A DNA stretch of 64,000 bases from Rariloculus sp965263005 (lineage in GTDB: Bacteria; Pseudomonadota; Gammaproteobacteria; Steroidobacterales; Rariloculaceae): NCBI RefSeq assembly GCF_965263005.1, contig NZ_OZ253579.1:868001-932000 (forward strand). Direction: 5' to 3'. The number at the start of each line of letters is the position of its first letter. Positions within the stretch are counted from its first letter, which is position 1. Position numbers and translations under genes: made by a program. Below the pieces are notes generated by a model. The model was not told the DNA's origin, made no database searches, and worked only from the letters and a program-made list of their open reading frames with translations. Positions 41,973-50,683 of this stretch are shown here, piece by piece.

Positions 41973-44822
41973 TTATAGCAGCTCCCGCAACCGTTCCTCC
42001 ACACGTTCCCTGAGCGCGTCGGCGGCTTCGTCCTCAATGCGTTGCCGCAGGTAGTCGCCGAAGTCCGGGCGGATCTCGGCATCCGTGACGGTGCCGTTCA
42101 AGGTCCACGGGATCGAGTCGCCGATCATATCGCTCATCGGCTCGCAGCCGCGAATATCGATCGGCCCAGTGAGCTTCGATTCGAGGGCGTAGTTGAGCTG
42201 CTGATCGACGAGCGTGAGCCTTCCTGCACCCGTGATGTCCATGAACGCCGTTCGTGCGAGGAGCTCGTTGCTACGGGCAATGCCTTCGCTGACCGTGGCC
42301 GCCCCTTGAATGAGCTCGTAGCTCGTCTGCTCGGGAACCGAGTCGTCGGGCGGCAGCCGCTGCTCCACGGCGTTGAACGCGGCGCAGAACGCGCGGCCGA
42401 GATTGAAGCCCGCGATCGCGCCGTCGCGCAGCGCAAAGCTCATGCTGCCTTCGGCGCTGCGAAGGTTTTCGGTGATGGTCTGACCGCGGCCCGTCAGCGT
42501 GAGATCGAAGTTGCCGGTGCCGCTCAGGTTCGCTTCGCCGGCGAGCGCCTCGATCAGCGGCGAAAGCTCGAGGTCGATGGCCTGGCCCGACAGGCTAAGG
42601 CTCGGCTGCTCGCCCGTCGTGTCGACGCTCACGCTGCCTTCGAACTCGCCGCCATAGAGATCCGCGCGCGCCGGCGAGAGCTCGGCCCGTCCTTCGCCGA
42701 GAATGATCGGCGTCAAGACGTTCTGAAAGCTCATCCCGGCCAGCGTGAGGTCGCCGACTTCGACACGGCCGTCGATGTCGAGCGCATCGAGAGCGCGGGG
42801 CGAGAGCGCGATGTCGCCCGCGACGCGTTCTTCGTCTTCGGCTGCGCCGGCACGCGGCGGCAGATAGCGGTCGACATCGATGCGGTCCGCGGCGAGCGTA
42901 AAACGGTAGGCGGGATTCCGAAAGTCGTTGACGGTGATGTCTCCGCTGATGCGGCTCTCGTCGAGCAGAACGTCGATGCCGCCGAATTGCCCGCCGGCGG
43001 CGTCGATCTCGAAGCTGGCCGTGACGATCGCGGACCGCAACGCCGACGGGTCGGAAGTCCGCGGTACGGGCTGGCCGAACCGGCTCAGGAGCTCGCGCGG
43101 CGAGAATGGATCGAATCGCGCGCTGCCTTCGAACCTCGCCCGACCCGACAGTCCCGATGCCGTCATTCGGCCGGTTCCGCGCAAGCCGAATATCTCAAGC
43201 ACGGCAGGATCGAGGATCGCGGAGTCGGACCGCGGGTCGTAGCTGAATTCGGTGTCGATCGCCAGCGTTCCGAGCTCGTCCACACCAATGTTCTCAGGCA
43301 TGAACGCGGCGAACGCCGCCGCGAACGCGTCAGGCGCAAAGGGAGAGGTCCTGAGATTGCCGCGAACCGCCGTGCCGTCCGGTCCAGGTGTGACTTCGAG
43401 CTCGCCGGTCGCCGCCGCGCCGAGGAGGCTCGCGTCGTAGTCGCCAAGAGTGAGCGATCCCGTCGCCAGGCTCCAGTCGACGCTGCCCGTGAACGCCAGA
43501 CGTGTGAACGCGGCCGCGTCGATTGTCGCAGGCAGCGCCGTGCCGAGGAGCGCACGCAAGGCGTCGCTGGTCTCGAACTCGGCGATTTCAACATCCGCGC
43601 GCAGCCGGTCGGCGCCGTCGAAGCTCGCCTGGCCGGTGGACGTGAGCCCGAGCAGATTCGCGTTGACGTTCGTGAGCTCGATCTGCCGCGAATCGAGGCT
43701 CGCACTGAAGTCCGCGCGGCCGTCAAAGCGCCCGAACGTGTCCGGATCGATGCCGTCCGGCAGCGCGACCGCGAGCAGCTCGAGCGCGTCGGCGAGCCGT
43801 GCCGAGTCCACCGCTACCGAGCCCGCCACTCGAGGGTCGGCAAACATGGAGTCACCGGTGATCTGCCAACGCGCCTCGACGCCCGAGACGGTCGTCACGA
43901 GTCCGTCGATGCGAAGCGTTTGCGACTCGGGACCCAGTTCGGCAGCCTGCCACGCCGCGCCGACTTCGACTGTGCCGGAACCGATCGGCGGGTCGCTCAA
44001 CCGGCCTTCGATCTCCATGCCACCGATCGCGATCGCGCCGCCGGGCGTGGCCTCGGCCAGATCGACCACCGCGCGGCCTCGTGCGCGCTCCTCGTTTTGT
44101 CCGTCGGTCAACGTGAAGTCGAGCGTGAGGTCCCGCGCTCCAACTGCCCCGGTTGTGCTCACGGTCGCTTCCGTGACGACCCCGAGCGTCAATTGCGACT
44201 CCACGTCGAGGATTTCGAAACCGAGCTCGACGTCAGTGGGCGTGTCTGCGCTGATCGAGCCCGTATCGAGCGTCAGGCCGCTGATGACGTAACGCACCTC
44301 ATCGATATTCTCGCGCCAAAAGACGAGGCCGTCGCGCACTCGGATGCCTTCGATCCCGAGGCTTTGCACGGCTTGCGCCGCGGGCTCGTCGGGCGCGGGT
44401 CCCGCGTCGGGCGCGTCCGGCCCGCGGAGCAGGTCTTCCCAGTTGCCCCGATCGGCGGTGTCAACGGCCAGATTGAGCTCAAGACCTTCGAGCGTGATCG
44501 TGCCGACCTCGACTTCCCGGCGAAGCAGCGGCAGCAGCCTGACGCGCGCCGCGACGCGTTCGACGGTCGCGAACGGCTCCGCATCGAAACCCTCTGCATT
44601 GCCGACCGTTATGCCGCCCGTTTCGATGGCCAGCCACGGAAAAAACTCGAGCTCGAGCGTGTCTTCGATGCTGAATGTACGGCCCGTACGCGCTTCGGCC
44701 CACTCGGTCAGGTAGTCCTTGTAATCGTTCGGGTCGAACAGCCAGACCACGAGCACGCCGGTCAACACGAGCAGCGCGGCCATGGCGCCGAGTGCGGCTG
44801 CCAGGATTCGGATGATTCTCAT
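41973..44822 (-). CDS. AsmA-family envelope protein
   Basis: 949 residues. A single N-terminal membrane helix (RILAAALGAMAALLVLTGVLVVWLF) precedes a large periplasmic region that is AsmA-like: it opens PNDYKDYLTEWAEARTGRTFSI and LELEFFPWLAIETGGITVGN and closes with the typical AsmA C-terminal segment (NLRSAEGSMSFALRDGAIAGFNL, then a conserved region ending ERLRELL). AsmA/TamB-related proteins bridge the periplasm and are implicated in phospholipid transport to the outer membrane. The middle is a series of beta-rich repeats with VELT/VNANLLGL patterns. It is monocistronic as far as visible. Confidence 0.9.
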   Translation of the reverse strand: MRIIRILAAALGAMAALLVLTGVLVVWLFDPNDYKDYLTEWAEARTGRTFSIEDTLELEFFPWLAIETGGITVGNAEGFDAEPFATVERVAARVRLLPLLRREVEVGTITLEGLELNLAVDTADRGNWEDLLRGPDAPDAGPAPDEPAAQAVQSLGIEGIRVRDGLVFWRENIDEVRYVISGLTLDTGSISADTPTDVELGFEILDVESQLTLGVVTEATVSTTGAVGARDLTLDFTLTDGQNEERARGRAVVDLAEATPGGAIAIGGMEIEGRLSDPPIGSGTVEVGAAWQAAELGPESQTLRIDGLVTTVSGVEARWQITGDSMFADPRVAGSVAVDSARLADALELLAVALPDGIDPDTFGRFDGRADFSASLDSRQIELTNVNANLLGLTSTGQASFDGADRLRADVEIAEFETSDALRALLGTALPATIDAAAFTRLAFTGSVDWSLATGSLTLGDYDASLLGAAATGELEVTPGPDGTAVRGNLRTSPFAPDAFAAAFAAFMPENIGVDELGTLAIDTEFSYDPRSDSAILDPAVLEIFGLRGTGRMTASGLSGRARFEGSARFDPFSPRELLSRFGQPVPRTSDPSALRSAIVTASFEIDAAGGQFGGIDVLLDESRISGDITVNDFRNPAYRFTLAADRIDVDRYLPPRAGAAEDEERVAGDIALSPRALDALDIDGRVEVGDLTLAGMSFQNVLTPIILGEGRAELSPARADLYGGEFEGSVSVDTTGEQPSLSLSGQAIDLELSPLIEALAGEANLSGTGNFDLTLTGRGQTITENLRSAEGSMSFALRDGAIAGFNLGRAFCAAFNAVEQRLPPDDSVPEQTSYELIQGAATVSEGIARSNELLARTAFMDITGAGRLTLVDQQLNYALESKLTGPIDIRGCEPMSDMIGDSIPWTLNGTVTDAEIRPDFGDYLRQRIEDEAADALRERVEERLRELL

Positions 44823-45103
44823 CGCGGTCTCAATCTATTGAGTCCGAGGGGGCTCGCCGTAAGTACGCTCAGCATAGCGCCGCATCGAGTCGAGGAACAT
44901 CTCAACGAACATCGGCCCGGCGAACATCGGCCGCGCAACATGAGTTAGTCTTCGCGTTCGGTCAAATGCGTCGATCTGCCGGCGTCAACATCAAACGGCG
45001 GCGCGAACCTTATCGGGACGATACGACGCGCCGCCGTGTTCGCGTTCGAGCACTCCGGCGAGTGTTTTTGGCCGTTCCCGCGCCAGGAGAATGGAGAGCG
45101 TCG

Positions 45104-46117
45104 ATGGAGTATCGCAACCTTGGGCGCACCGGCGTCAAAGTCAGTCAGCTGTGTCTCGGCACGATGATGTTCGGCCGCAAGACGAGCGCGCAGGAGTCGA
45201 TCCGGATCATGGAGCACGCCCTGGACCAGGGCATCAATTTCCTCGATACGGCCGACGCCTATGCGGCCGGCGAGACCGAGCGGATCGTCGGCAAGGCACT
45301 CGCGGACAACGGTCGGCGAGCGCGCACGATACTCGCGACGAAGGCGTTCTTCCCACTGGAACTGAGCGATCCGAACGCGCGGGGCCTGAGCCGGCGGCAC
45401 CTGATCCGAGCTTGCGAGGCGTCGCTCGATCGCCTCGGCACGGACTGGATCGATCTGTATCAACTGCACCGCGCTCAGGCGGACATCCCGATCGATGAAA
45501 CGCTGCGCGCGCTCGACGATCTGATCCGCGCGGGCAAGGTGCGCTACGTCGGAACGAGCATGTTTCCGGCGTGGAAAATCGTCGAGTCGCTCTGGGCCTC
45601 GAAGGAGCTCGGCCTGAACCGCTTCGTCTGCGAGCAGTGTGCCTATCACCTCCTCGATCGAACGGCCGAGCGCGAAGTATTGCCTGCCGCGCGGAGCTTC
45701 GGGCTGGCCGTGATCCCGTGGGGCCCGCTCAGCGGCGGATTGCTGAGCGGCAAGTACACGCGCGACGACAGGAGCACCGAGGGCCGCTGGCAGGGCGGCA
45801 AGGACAACTTCGGGCGGCCCGTGACGCCGGCCGCCTACGACGTCATGGAAGCGCTCGCCGCGCACGCGCAAGACAAGGGCTGCACCCCGTCGCAGCTCGC
45901 GCTCGCATGGAATGCCTCGCAGCCCGGCGTCACGGCGCCGATCATCGGCCCACGGACGATGGAACAGCTCGTCGACAACCTGGGCGCAGCGGCGGTCGCG
46001 GTCGACGGCGAAGATCGCGAGCGCATCGATGCGGCTGCCCCGCCCATGAGTACGACGCTTCGTTACTACGACGCGGCAATGGCGCTTGACCTGAATCCGA
46101 ATTTCGGCCGCTGGTAG
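45104..46117 (+). CDS. Aldo/keto reductase
   Basis: 337 residues from the ATG at 45104 (GGAGAG 5 bp upstream). The catalytic tetrad is visible: Asp48 and Tyr53 in FLDTADAY, Lys80 in LATKAF and His122 in LYQLHR. The C-terminal NADPH region has PIIGPRTMEQLVDNLGA. It belongs to the large AKR group that reduces aldehydes and ketones with NADPH, related to YajO/YhdN-like members. Cytoplasmic, no signal. The upstream 281 bp contains two 12-bp direct repeats (CGAACATCGGCC at 44907 and 44922) but no gene. Confidence 0.9.
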   Translation: MEYRNLGRTGVKVSQLCLGTMMFGRKTSAQESIRIMEHALDQGINFLDTADAYAAGETERIVGKALADNGRRARTILATKAFFPLELSDPNARGLSRRHLIRACEASLDRLGTDWIDLYQLHRAQADIPIDETLRALDDLIRAGKVRYVGTSMFPAWKIVESLWASKELGLNRFVCEQCAYHLLDRTAEREVLPAARSFGLAVIPWGPLSGGLLSGKYTRDDRSTEGRWQGGKDNFGRPVTPAAYDVMEALAAHAQDKGCTPSQLALAWNASQPGVTAPIIGPRTMEQLVDNLGAAAVAVDGEDRERIDAAAPPMSTTLRYYDAAMALDLNPNFGRW

Positions 46118-46171
46118 GCGAAGCGCCGCCCCGAATCGGGCCGATGCCGCCGCCGGCGCGGCTGCCGCGTT

Positions 46172-46242
46172 GTCACGGCGCGGAACGAATCATGCGTGAC
46201 GCTGCAGCAAGGTCACGGCGCGGCAGGAATCATGCGCAACGC
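46172..46242. repeat. Two 31-bp direct repeats, 40-bp period
   Basis: Copies at 46172-46202 and 46212-46242 match at 27 of 31 positions and share GTCACGGCGCGG and AATCATGCG. They lie between the aldo/keto reductase and the Nramp-like gene, within or just before the leader of the latter, and could be paired regulator sites or a chance duplication. Confidence 0.7.
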
Positions 46243-46339
46243 CACCGTAGCCCGCCGATTGCAATGTCCGCGGTCGACTCCAGCGCCTGTGCTAAGCTGC
46301 CGGCCGGCAATTGAGCCAAGAGACCGGGGGGCATCTGGG

Positions 46340-47611
46340 TTGGCCCGAGCTGACGATAGCGAGCGTGCGCCGAAGCGCGTGGCGTGGGTCCTCATGATCG
46401 GGCCGGGCTTGCTGCTCGCCGCCACGGGCGTAGGCGGCGGCGACCTTGCCACGGGGAGTATCGTCGGCAGCCTGCTCGGCACGACCGTGCTATGGGCCGT
46501 GCTCGTCGGCGCATTTCTCAAGTTCGTTGTCACCGAAGGCATCACGCGCTGGCAACTTGCCACCGGCGAAACCTTGCTCGAAGGCGCCGTGCGCAGACTC
46601 GGCCCGGCAGTCGTGTGGGTCTTTCTGCCTTACCTGTTGCTGTGGTCGTTCTTCGTGGGCTCGGCCCAAATGAGCGCCTCCGGCGTTGCGTTGCACGCGA
46701 TGTTCCCGATCTTCTCCGCCGCGACCACCGGCAAGATCGTTTTCGGCATGATTTCCGGCGTTGCCGGCGTGCTGCTCGTCCTCAAGGGCGGTTACGCGCT
46801 GTTCGACAAGGTGATGCGGGTGTGTATCGCGATCATGTTCGTCACCGTGGTTGCAACGGCCGTTCTGTTGTGGCCCGGGACGGGCGCGGTCATACAGGGT
46901 TTGTTCATCCCGCGGATCCCGGACGTTGGCACCGAAGGACTCACCTGGACCGTCGCGTTGATCGGCGGTGTCGGCGGTACGCTGACGGTGCTCTGTTACG
47001 GTTACTGGCTGCGCGAGGCGGGACGCACGAAGCAATCGGACTTGCGCGTGTGCCGCATCGATCTGGGCACCGGTTATCTCATGACGGCCGTTTTCGGTAT
47101 CTCCATGGTCATCGTCGGCAGCACCATCACCGTGGAAGGCGGCGGCGCGGAGCTTCTCGTCGATCTCTCCAGCCAGCTCGAGGAATCAATCGGCGCGGCG
47201 GGCAAGTGGCTGTTCCTTGTCGGTACCGTCGGTGCGGTACTCAGCAGCCTGCTCGGTGTGTGGCAGTGCGTGCCGTATCTCTTCGCCGACTGTTGGAGAC
47301 TGTTGCGGCATCGCGATGCAGCCGGAATGCCGGAGGAAGTCGATACGCGGTCGATGCCGTACCGCAGCTATCTGGTGCTCATAGCGCTCGTCCCGATGAT
47401 CGGGCTGTTCTGGAGCTTTCGCGACGTGCAGATGCTCTACACAGTGACGGGCGCGTTGTTCTTTCCCGTGCTCGCGCTTGTGCTCCTGATCTTCAATGGC
47501 CGCTCGAGCTGGGTGGGGAGCCGGTTCCGCAACCGTCCGCTGACGATCGTCACGCTCGTTGCCGTGCTGCTGTTCTTCACGTGGCTCGCATTTCCCGGAT
47601 TTTTGACCTGA
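46340..47611 (+). CDS. Divergent Nramp-family transporter
   Basis: 423 residues from a TTG at 46340, preferred because GGGGGG ends 8 bp upstream; a GTG at 46196 would add 48 residues without any membrane or family feature. About 11 membrane helices follow. Nramp-like landmarks are TM1 MIGPGLLLAATGVGGGDLATGS, SAQMSASGVALHAMF and WTVALIGGVGGTLTVLCYG (TM6). The canonical metal-binding DPGN in TM1 and MPH in TM6 are absent, replaced by GVGGGD and GTLTVL, so classical manganese/iron transport is doubtful and another cation or solute is likely. The acyl-CoA synthetase starts 10 bp later. Confidence 0.75.
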   Translation: MARADDSERAPKRVAWVLMIGPGLLLAATGVGGGDLATGSIVGSLLGTTVLWAVLVGAFLKFVVTEGITRWQLATGETLLEGAVRRLGPAVVWVFLPYLLLWSFFVGSAQMSASGVALHAMFPIFSAATTGKIVFGMISGVAGVLLVLKGGYALFDKVMRVCIAIMFVTVVATAVLLWPGTGAVIQGLFIPRIPDVGTEGLTWTVALIGGVGGTLTVLCYGYWLREAGRTKQSDLRVCRIDLGTGYLMTAVFGISMVIVGSTITVEGGGAELLVDLSSQLEESIGAAGKWLFLVGTVGAVLSSLLGVWQCVPYLFADCWRLLRHRDAAGMPEEVDTRSMPYRSYLVLIALVPMIGLFWSFRDVQMLYTVTGALFFPVLALVLLIFNGRSSWVGSRFRNRPLTIVTLVAVLLFFTWLAFPGFLT

Positions 47612-47621
47612 TCGTCGCGGG

Positions 47622-49187
47622 ATGAGCGCGCCGTCCCGCATCATCGCAAAAAAGCAGATCGATCCGGACCTGCCGCACCACGCGAGCCTCGTGCACATGC
47701 TGCGAGCGGCCGTGGAGCTCGCGCCCGAGGTCACTGCCGTCGTCCAGGAGGAACGCCGGATCAGCTATGCTGAGTTCGGCCGCGCCGTTAACGGTCTCGA
47801 CGCGTTGCTGCGGCAACGCGGGGTCGACGGCGGCCGCGTCGTCATCATGATGCCAAACTCGATCGAGATGGATGTTGCGCTGATGGCGGCCATGAGCGTC
47901 GGCGCACAGGTGGCGCCGGTCAATCCGTTCTTCACGACCGCGGAGCTCGAGAAGACCCTGGCGCGCGTCGACGCGGCAGCCGTCATCTGCGACGCCGGTT
48001 CGCTCGGCAAGGCCGAGACGATCGCGTCGGCATTCGGCATCGCGGATCCGGTCTGCATGGCCTCCGGCCACGTGGACGTGGGTGAGTGGGTCGGCGATGC
48101 GGGGCTCGACGGCGCCCCGCGGTCGATGCCCGAAGCCGACGATCCGGCGCTGCTGATCTTCACCGGCGGATCCACGGGGATTCCGAAAGGTGTCGACCAC
48201 TCGCATCGCGGACTGGTCTGGTCCTTGCTGCAGCATTGCTCGGTCTGGCCGCTTGAGCCGGCCGCGGAGCGGTTCCTGAACGTTGCGCCGATGTTTCATA
48301 TCTGGGGGCTCACGTATGCGACCTGGGTGCCTGTCTTCGCGCGCAGCACGCTCGTCATGGTGCCGAAATACGAGCCCGACAAGGTGATCGCAGGCTTGAG
48401 CGACCACAGGATCACGGTCTTCGCGGGCGGCCCGGCGCCGATCTACATGGGCCTGCTTGCGAGCCCGGCGTTCGATGGCGCGGACCTCTCGGCGCTCAAG
48501 TACTGCCTGTCGGGCGGCGCTCCGTGCCCCGAGGACCTCCACCGCGAGTGGCTCGAGCGCACGGGTTGCCCGTTGCTCGAGGGTTGGGGCATGTCCGAGG
48601 GTGCGCCGTTCTGTCTGAACCCCCATGACGATGAGCGCAGGCTCCTGTCCGTCGGCAATCCCGTGCCCGAGACCGAGGTCGAGGTTGTCGACCTCGACGG
48701 TGGCGCCAGGGTGCTGCCCGCGGGCGAAGCCGGCGAGGTTCGCGTCCGCGGACCGCAGCTCATGGAGCGGTACTTCAACAATCCCGAGGAGACCGCGCAG
48801 GCGTTGCGCGACGGCTGGCTCTACACGGGCGACATCGGCTATGTCGACAGCGGTTTCCTGTATCTCGTCGACCGCAAGAAGGACATGGTGCTCGTCGGAG
48901 GCTTCAACGTTTATCCCCGCGAGGTCGACGAGCTGCTGTTCAACCATCCGAAGATTCGTGAAGCGGCTACGGTCGGCAAGCCCGATGACCGGCTCGGCGA
49001 AGTCGTCGTTGCGTTCGTCGTGCTCGATCGGGGTCAGCACATGGAAGAGGACGAATTCTTCGCCTACTGCAAGGAATCGATGGTCAAGTACAAGCGGCCG
49101 GTCGAGGTCCAATTCGTCTCCGCGCTGCCGAAGACCCGGACCAACAAGATCAACCGCCTCGCGCTGCGGGGGCGGTTGAGGCACTAG
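47622..49187 (+). CDS. AMP-dependent acyl-CoA synthetase
   Basis: 521 residues. The ANL-family P-loop FTGGSTGIPKGV is at 180-191, followed by FHIWGLTY, EGWGMSEGAP (the A5-type motif), GWLYTGDIGYVDSGFLYL and DRKKDMVLVGGFNVYPREV. The catalytic Lys509 lies in TRTNKINR near the C-terminus. It activates a carboxylate with ATP and CoA; the substrate is probably an aliphatic or aryl-aliphatic acid, not determinable here. It is translationally close to the upstream transporter (10 bp), suggesting uptake plus activation, though the transporter type makes that uncertain. Confidence 0.9.
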   Translation: MSAPSRIIAKKQIDPDLPHHASLVHMLRAAVELAPEVTAVVQEERRISYAEFGRAVNGLDALLRQRGVDGGRVVIMMPNSIEMDVALMAAMSVGAQVAPVNPFFTTAELEKTLARVDAAAVICDAGSLGKAETIASAFGIADPVCMASGHVDVGEWVGDAGLDGAPRSMPEADDPALLIFTGGSTGIPKGVDHSHRGLVWSLLQHCSVWPLEPAAERFLNVAPMFHIWGLTYATWVPVFARSTLVMVPKYEPDKVIAGLSDHRITVFAGGPAPIYMGLLASPAFDGADLSALKYCLSGGAPCPEDLHREWLERTGCPLLEGWGMSEGAPFCLNPHDDERRLLSVGNPVPETEVEVVDLDGGARVLPAGEAGEVRVRGPQLMERYFNNPEETAQALRDGWLYTGDIGYVDSGFLYLVDRKKDMVLVGGFNVYPREVDELLFNHPKIREAATVGKPDDRLGEVVVAFVVLDRGQHMEEDEFFAYCKESMVKYKRPVEVQFVSALPKTRTNKINRLALRGRLRH

Positions 49188-49297
49188 CGCACGCGCCGAA
49201 CGTCGCAACACGGTCCACGGTCACACGAAATTGCGTCGGGCACCGCACGATCTGACCGGCTAGAATCGCCGTCGAGCCGGGGCTGCACGGAGACAGC

Positions 49298-50404
49298 ATG
49301 GCAATCAAACGCGCTGCATGGGCTGAAGGGCGAATCGTGACGCTTGAGCACACGTCGCGGATTCTCGCGGACAATCCGCTCGGCGACCCGCACGTGCGCC
49401 TGCATGACGTATGGTTGCCGCCGCAGTACGATCAACTGCGCGGGCGCGGCAGGGGGAGGCGCTTCGCGGTGCTCTTTGATCTCGTCGGGTATACGGGCAG
49501 CGGCAAGTCGCACACGAACTGGCGGGGCTTCGACGAGAACGTGCCCGAGCGCGCGGCCCGCCTGATTCACGAGCGCGGGATGAGCCCGTGCATCATCGTT
49601 TTTCCGGACTGCTTCACGGCACTCGGCGGCAATCAATACGTGAATTCGAGCGCGATCGGACGGTACGCCGATTACCTCACGCGCGAACTCGTTCCGCTCA
49701 TCGACTCTGAGTTCAGAACGCTCGCCGATCGCGCGCACCGCGGTTGCTTCGGAAAGTCCTCGGGCGGTTACGGGGCGATGCTGCACGGGATGAAGTACGC
49801 CCGATACTGGGGCGCGATCGCGAATCACTCAGGCGACGCTTACTTCGACTTCATTTACCGCTGCGATTGGCCGAACACACTCGACGAGCTCGCGAAGTTC
49901 TCAGAGCCGCCGCGCAAGGCCGGGCCGTACGATGCCGCGGGCCGCGCGTCAAGCGAGGAACCCGGCGTCGACGACGGGCGTGTCGCGCGCTTTCTCGAGC
50001 ACGTCTGGAAAAAGAGCCGATTGACCAGCCCCGAGGCGCATTGCCTGATGAACCTCGGGATGGCCGCGACGTATGATCCCGACCGCAGCGCGCCGAACGG
50101 TTTCAGGCTGCCCTTCGATCTGGAGACCGGAGAACTCGTCGCGGCGCGTTGGCGGCGCTGGCTGAGAAACGACCCGATCAACCTCGTCGCGCGCTACGCG
50201 GAGAATCTCAAGACGCTCAAAGGCATCCATATCGACTGCGGATGGCTCGACCAGTACAGGCTGCATTACGGGAGCCGTATCCTGTCGAAGCGGCTCCGCG
50301 AGCACGGCGTCGAGCATCGTTACGAGGAATTCGACGGCACGCATTCGGGTATCGACCATCGAATGGACGTGAGCCTGCCGTTTCTGTCCAACGCACTGCG
50401 TTAG
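49298..50404 (+). CDS. Alpha/beta hydrolase, esterase D/enterochelin-esterase-like
   Basis: 368 residues, no signal peptide. The nucleophile elbow is GKSSGG at 152-157 (Ser154 in GxSxG), the strand before it reads RGCF, and the acid and histidine are likely in HIDCGWLDQY and EFDGTHSGIDHR. AVLFDLVGYTGSGKSHTNW near the start and PCIIVFPDCFTALGGNQYVNSS fit the putative esterase (DUF-like, Fes/EstD) group. It would hydrolyse a carboxylic ester in the cytoplasm; substrate unknown. The same-strand acyl-CoA synthetase ends 110 bp upstream. Confidence 0.85.
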   Translation: MAIKRAAWAEGRIVTLEHTSRILADNPLGDPHVRLHDVWLPPQYDQLRGRGRGRRFAVLFDLVGYTGSGKSHTNWRGFDENVPERAARLIHERGMSPCIIVFPDCFTALGGNQYVNSSAIGRYADYLTRELVPLIDSEFRTLADRAHRGCFGKSSGGYGAMLHGMKYARYWGAIANHSGDAYFDFIYRCDWPNTLDELAKFSEPPRKAGPYDAAGRASSEEPGVDDGRVARFLEHVWKKSRLTSPEAHCLMNLGMAATYDPDRSAPNGFRLPFDLETGELVAARWRRWLRNDPINLVARYAENLKTLKGIHIDCGWLDQYRLHYGSRILSKRLREHGVEHRYEEFDGTHSGIDHRMDVSLPFLSNALR

Positions 50405-50423
50405 CGAGAAGCTCGCCGACTCG

Positions 50424-50468
50424 ACTGGGCACGCCTGAACTGGGCACGCCTGAACTGGGCACGACTGG
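50424..50468. repeat. Three tandem 15-bp repeats
   Basis: ACTGGGCACGCCTGA at 50424-50438 and 50439-50453, then a diverged copy at 50454-50468, followed by looser GGACTGG-like units to about 50513. It lies just after the esterase stop in the 279-bp gap before the molybdenum enzyme operon. The rest of the gap contains TATGAT near 50613 as a possible -10. Confidence 0.85.
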
Positions 50469-50683
50469 ACGGGACTCGGCCGGGCTGGACGGGACCGATC
50501 TGGACTGGTTCGGAATGGCGCGCCGTGGCGCTTGAGCCGGTCACGGAACCGGGGATCGGCGGCGTGGCAGCGCCGAATCGGTGCGCCTGTCCCCATTTTG
50601 TAAATTCTTAGGTATGATCAACAAGAAACAGCGGGCGTAGAAAGCGCATCGCGTGCAGAGAGCATTCCCACAGGAGAGATGCA

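Noticed and set aside
42042..44948. 968-codon plus-strand frame opposite the AsmA-like gene
   Set aside because: No family motif, extreme Arg content, and the minus strand has a coherent AsmA protein; shadow.
47577..49211. 544-codon minus frame opposite the acyl-CoA synthetase
   Set aside because: Same GC-driven shadow; the plus strand has all ANL motifs.
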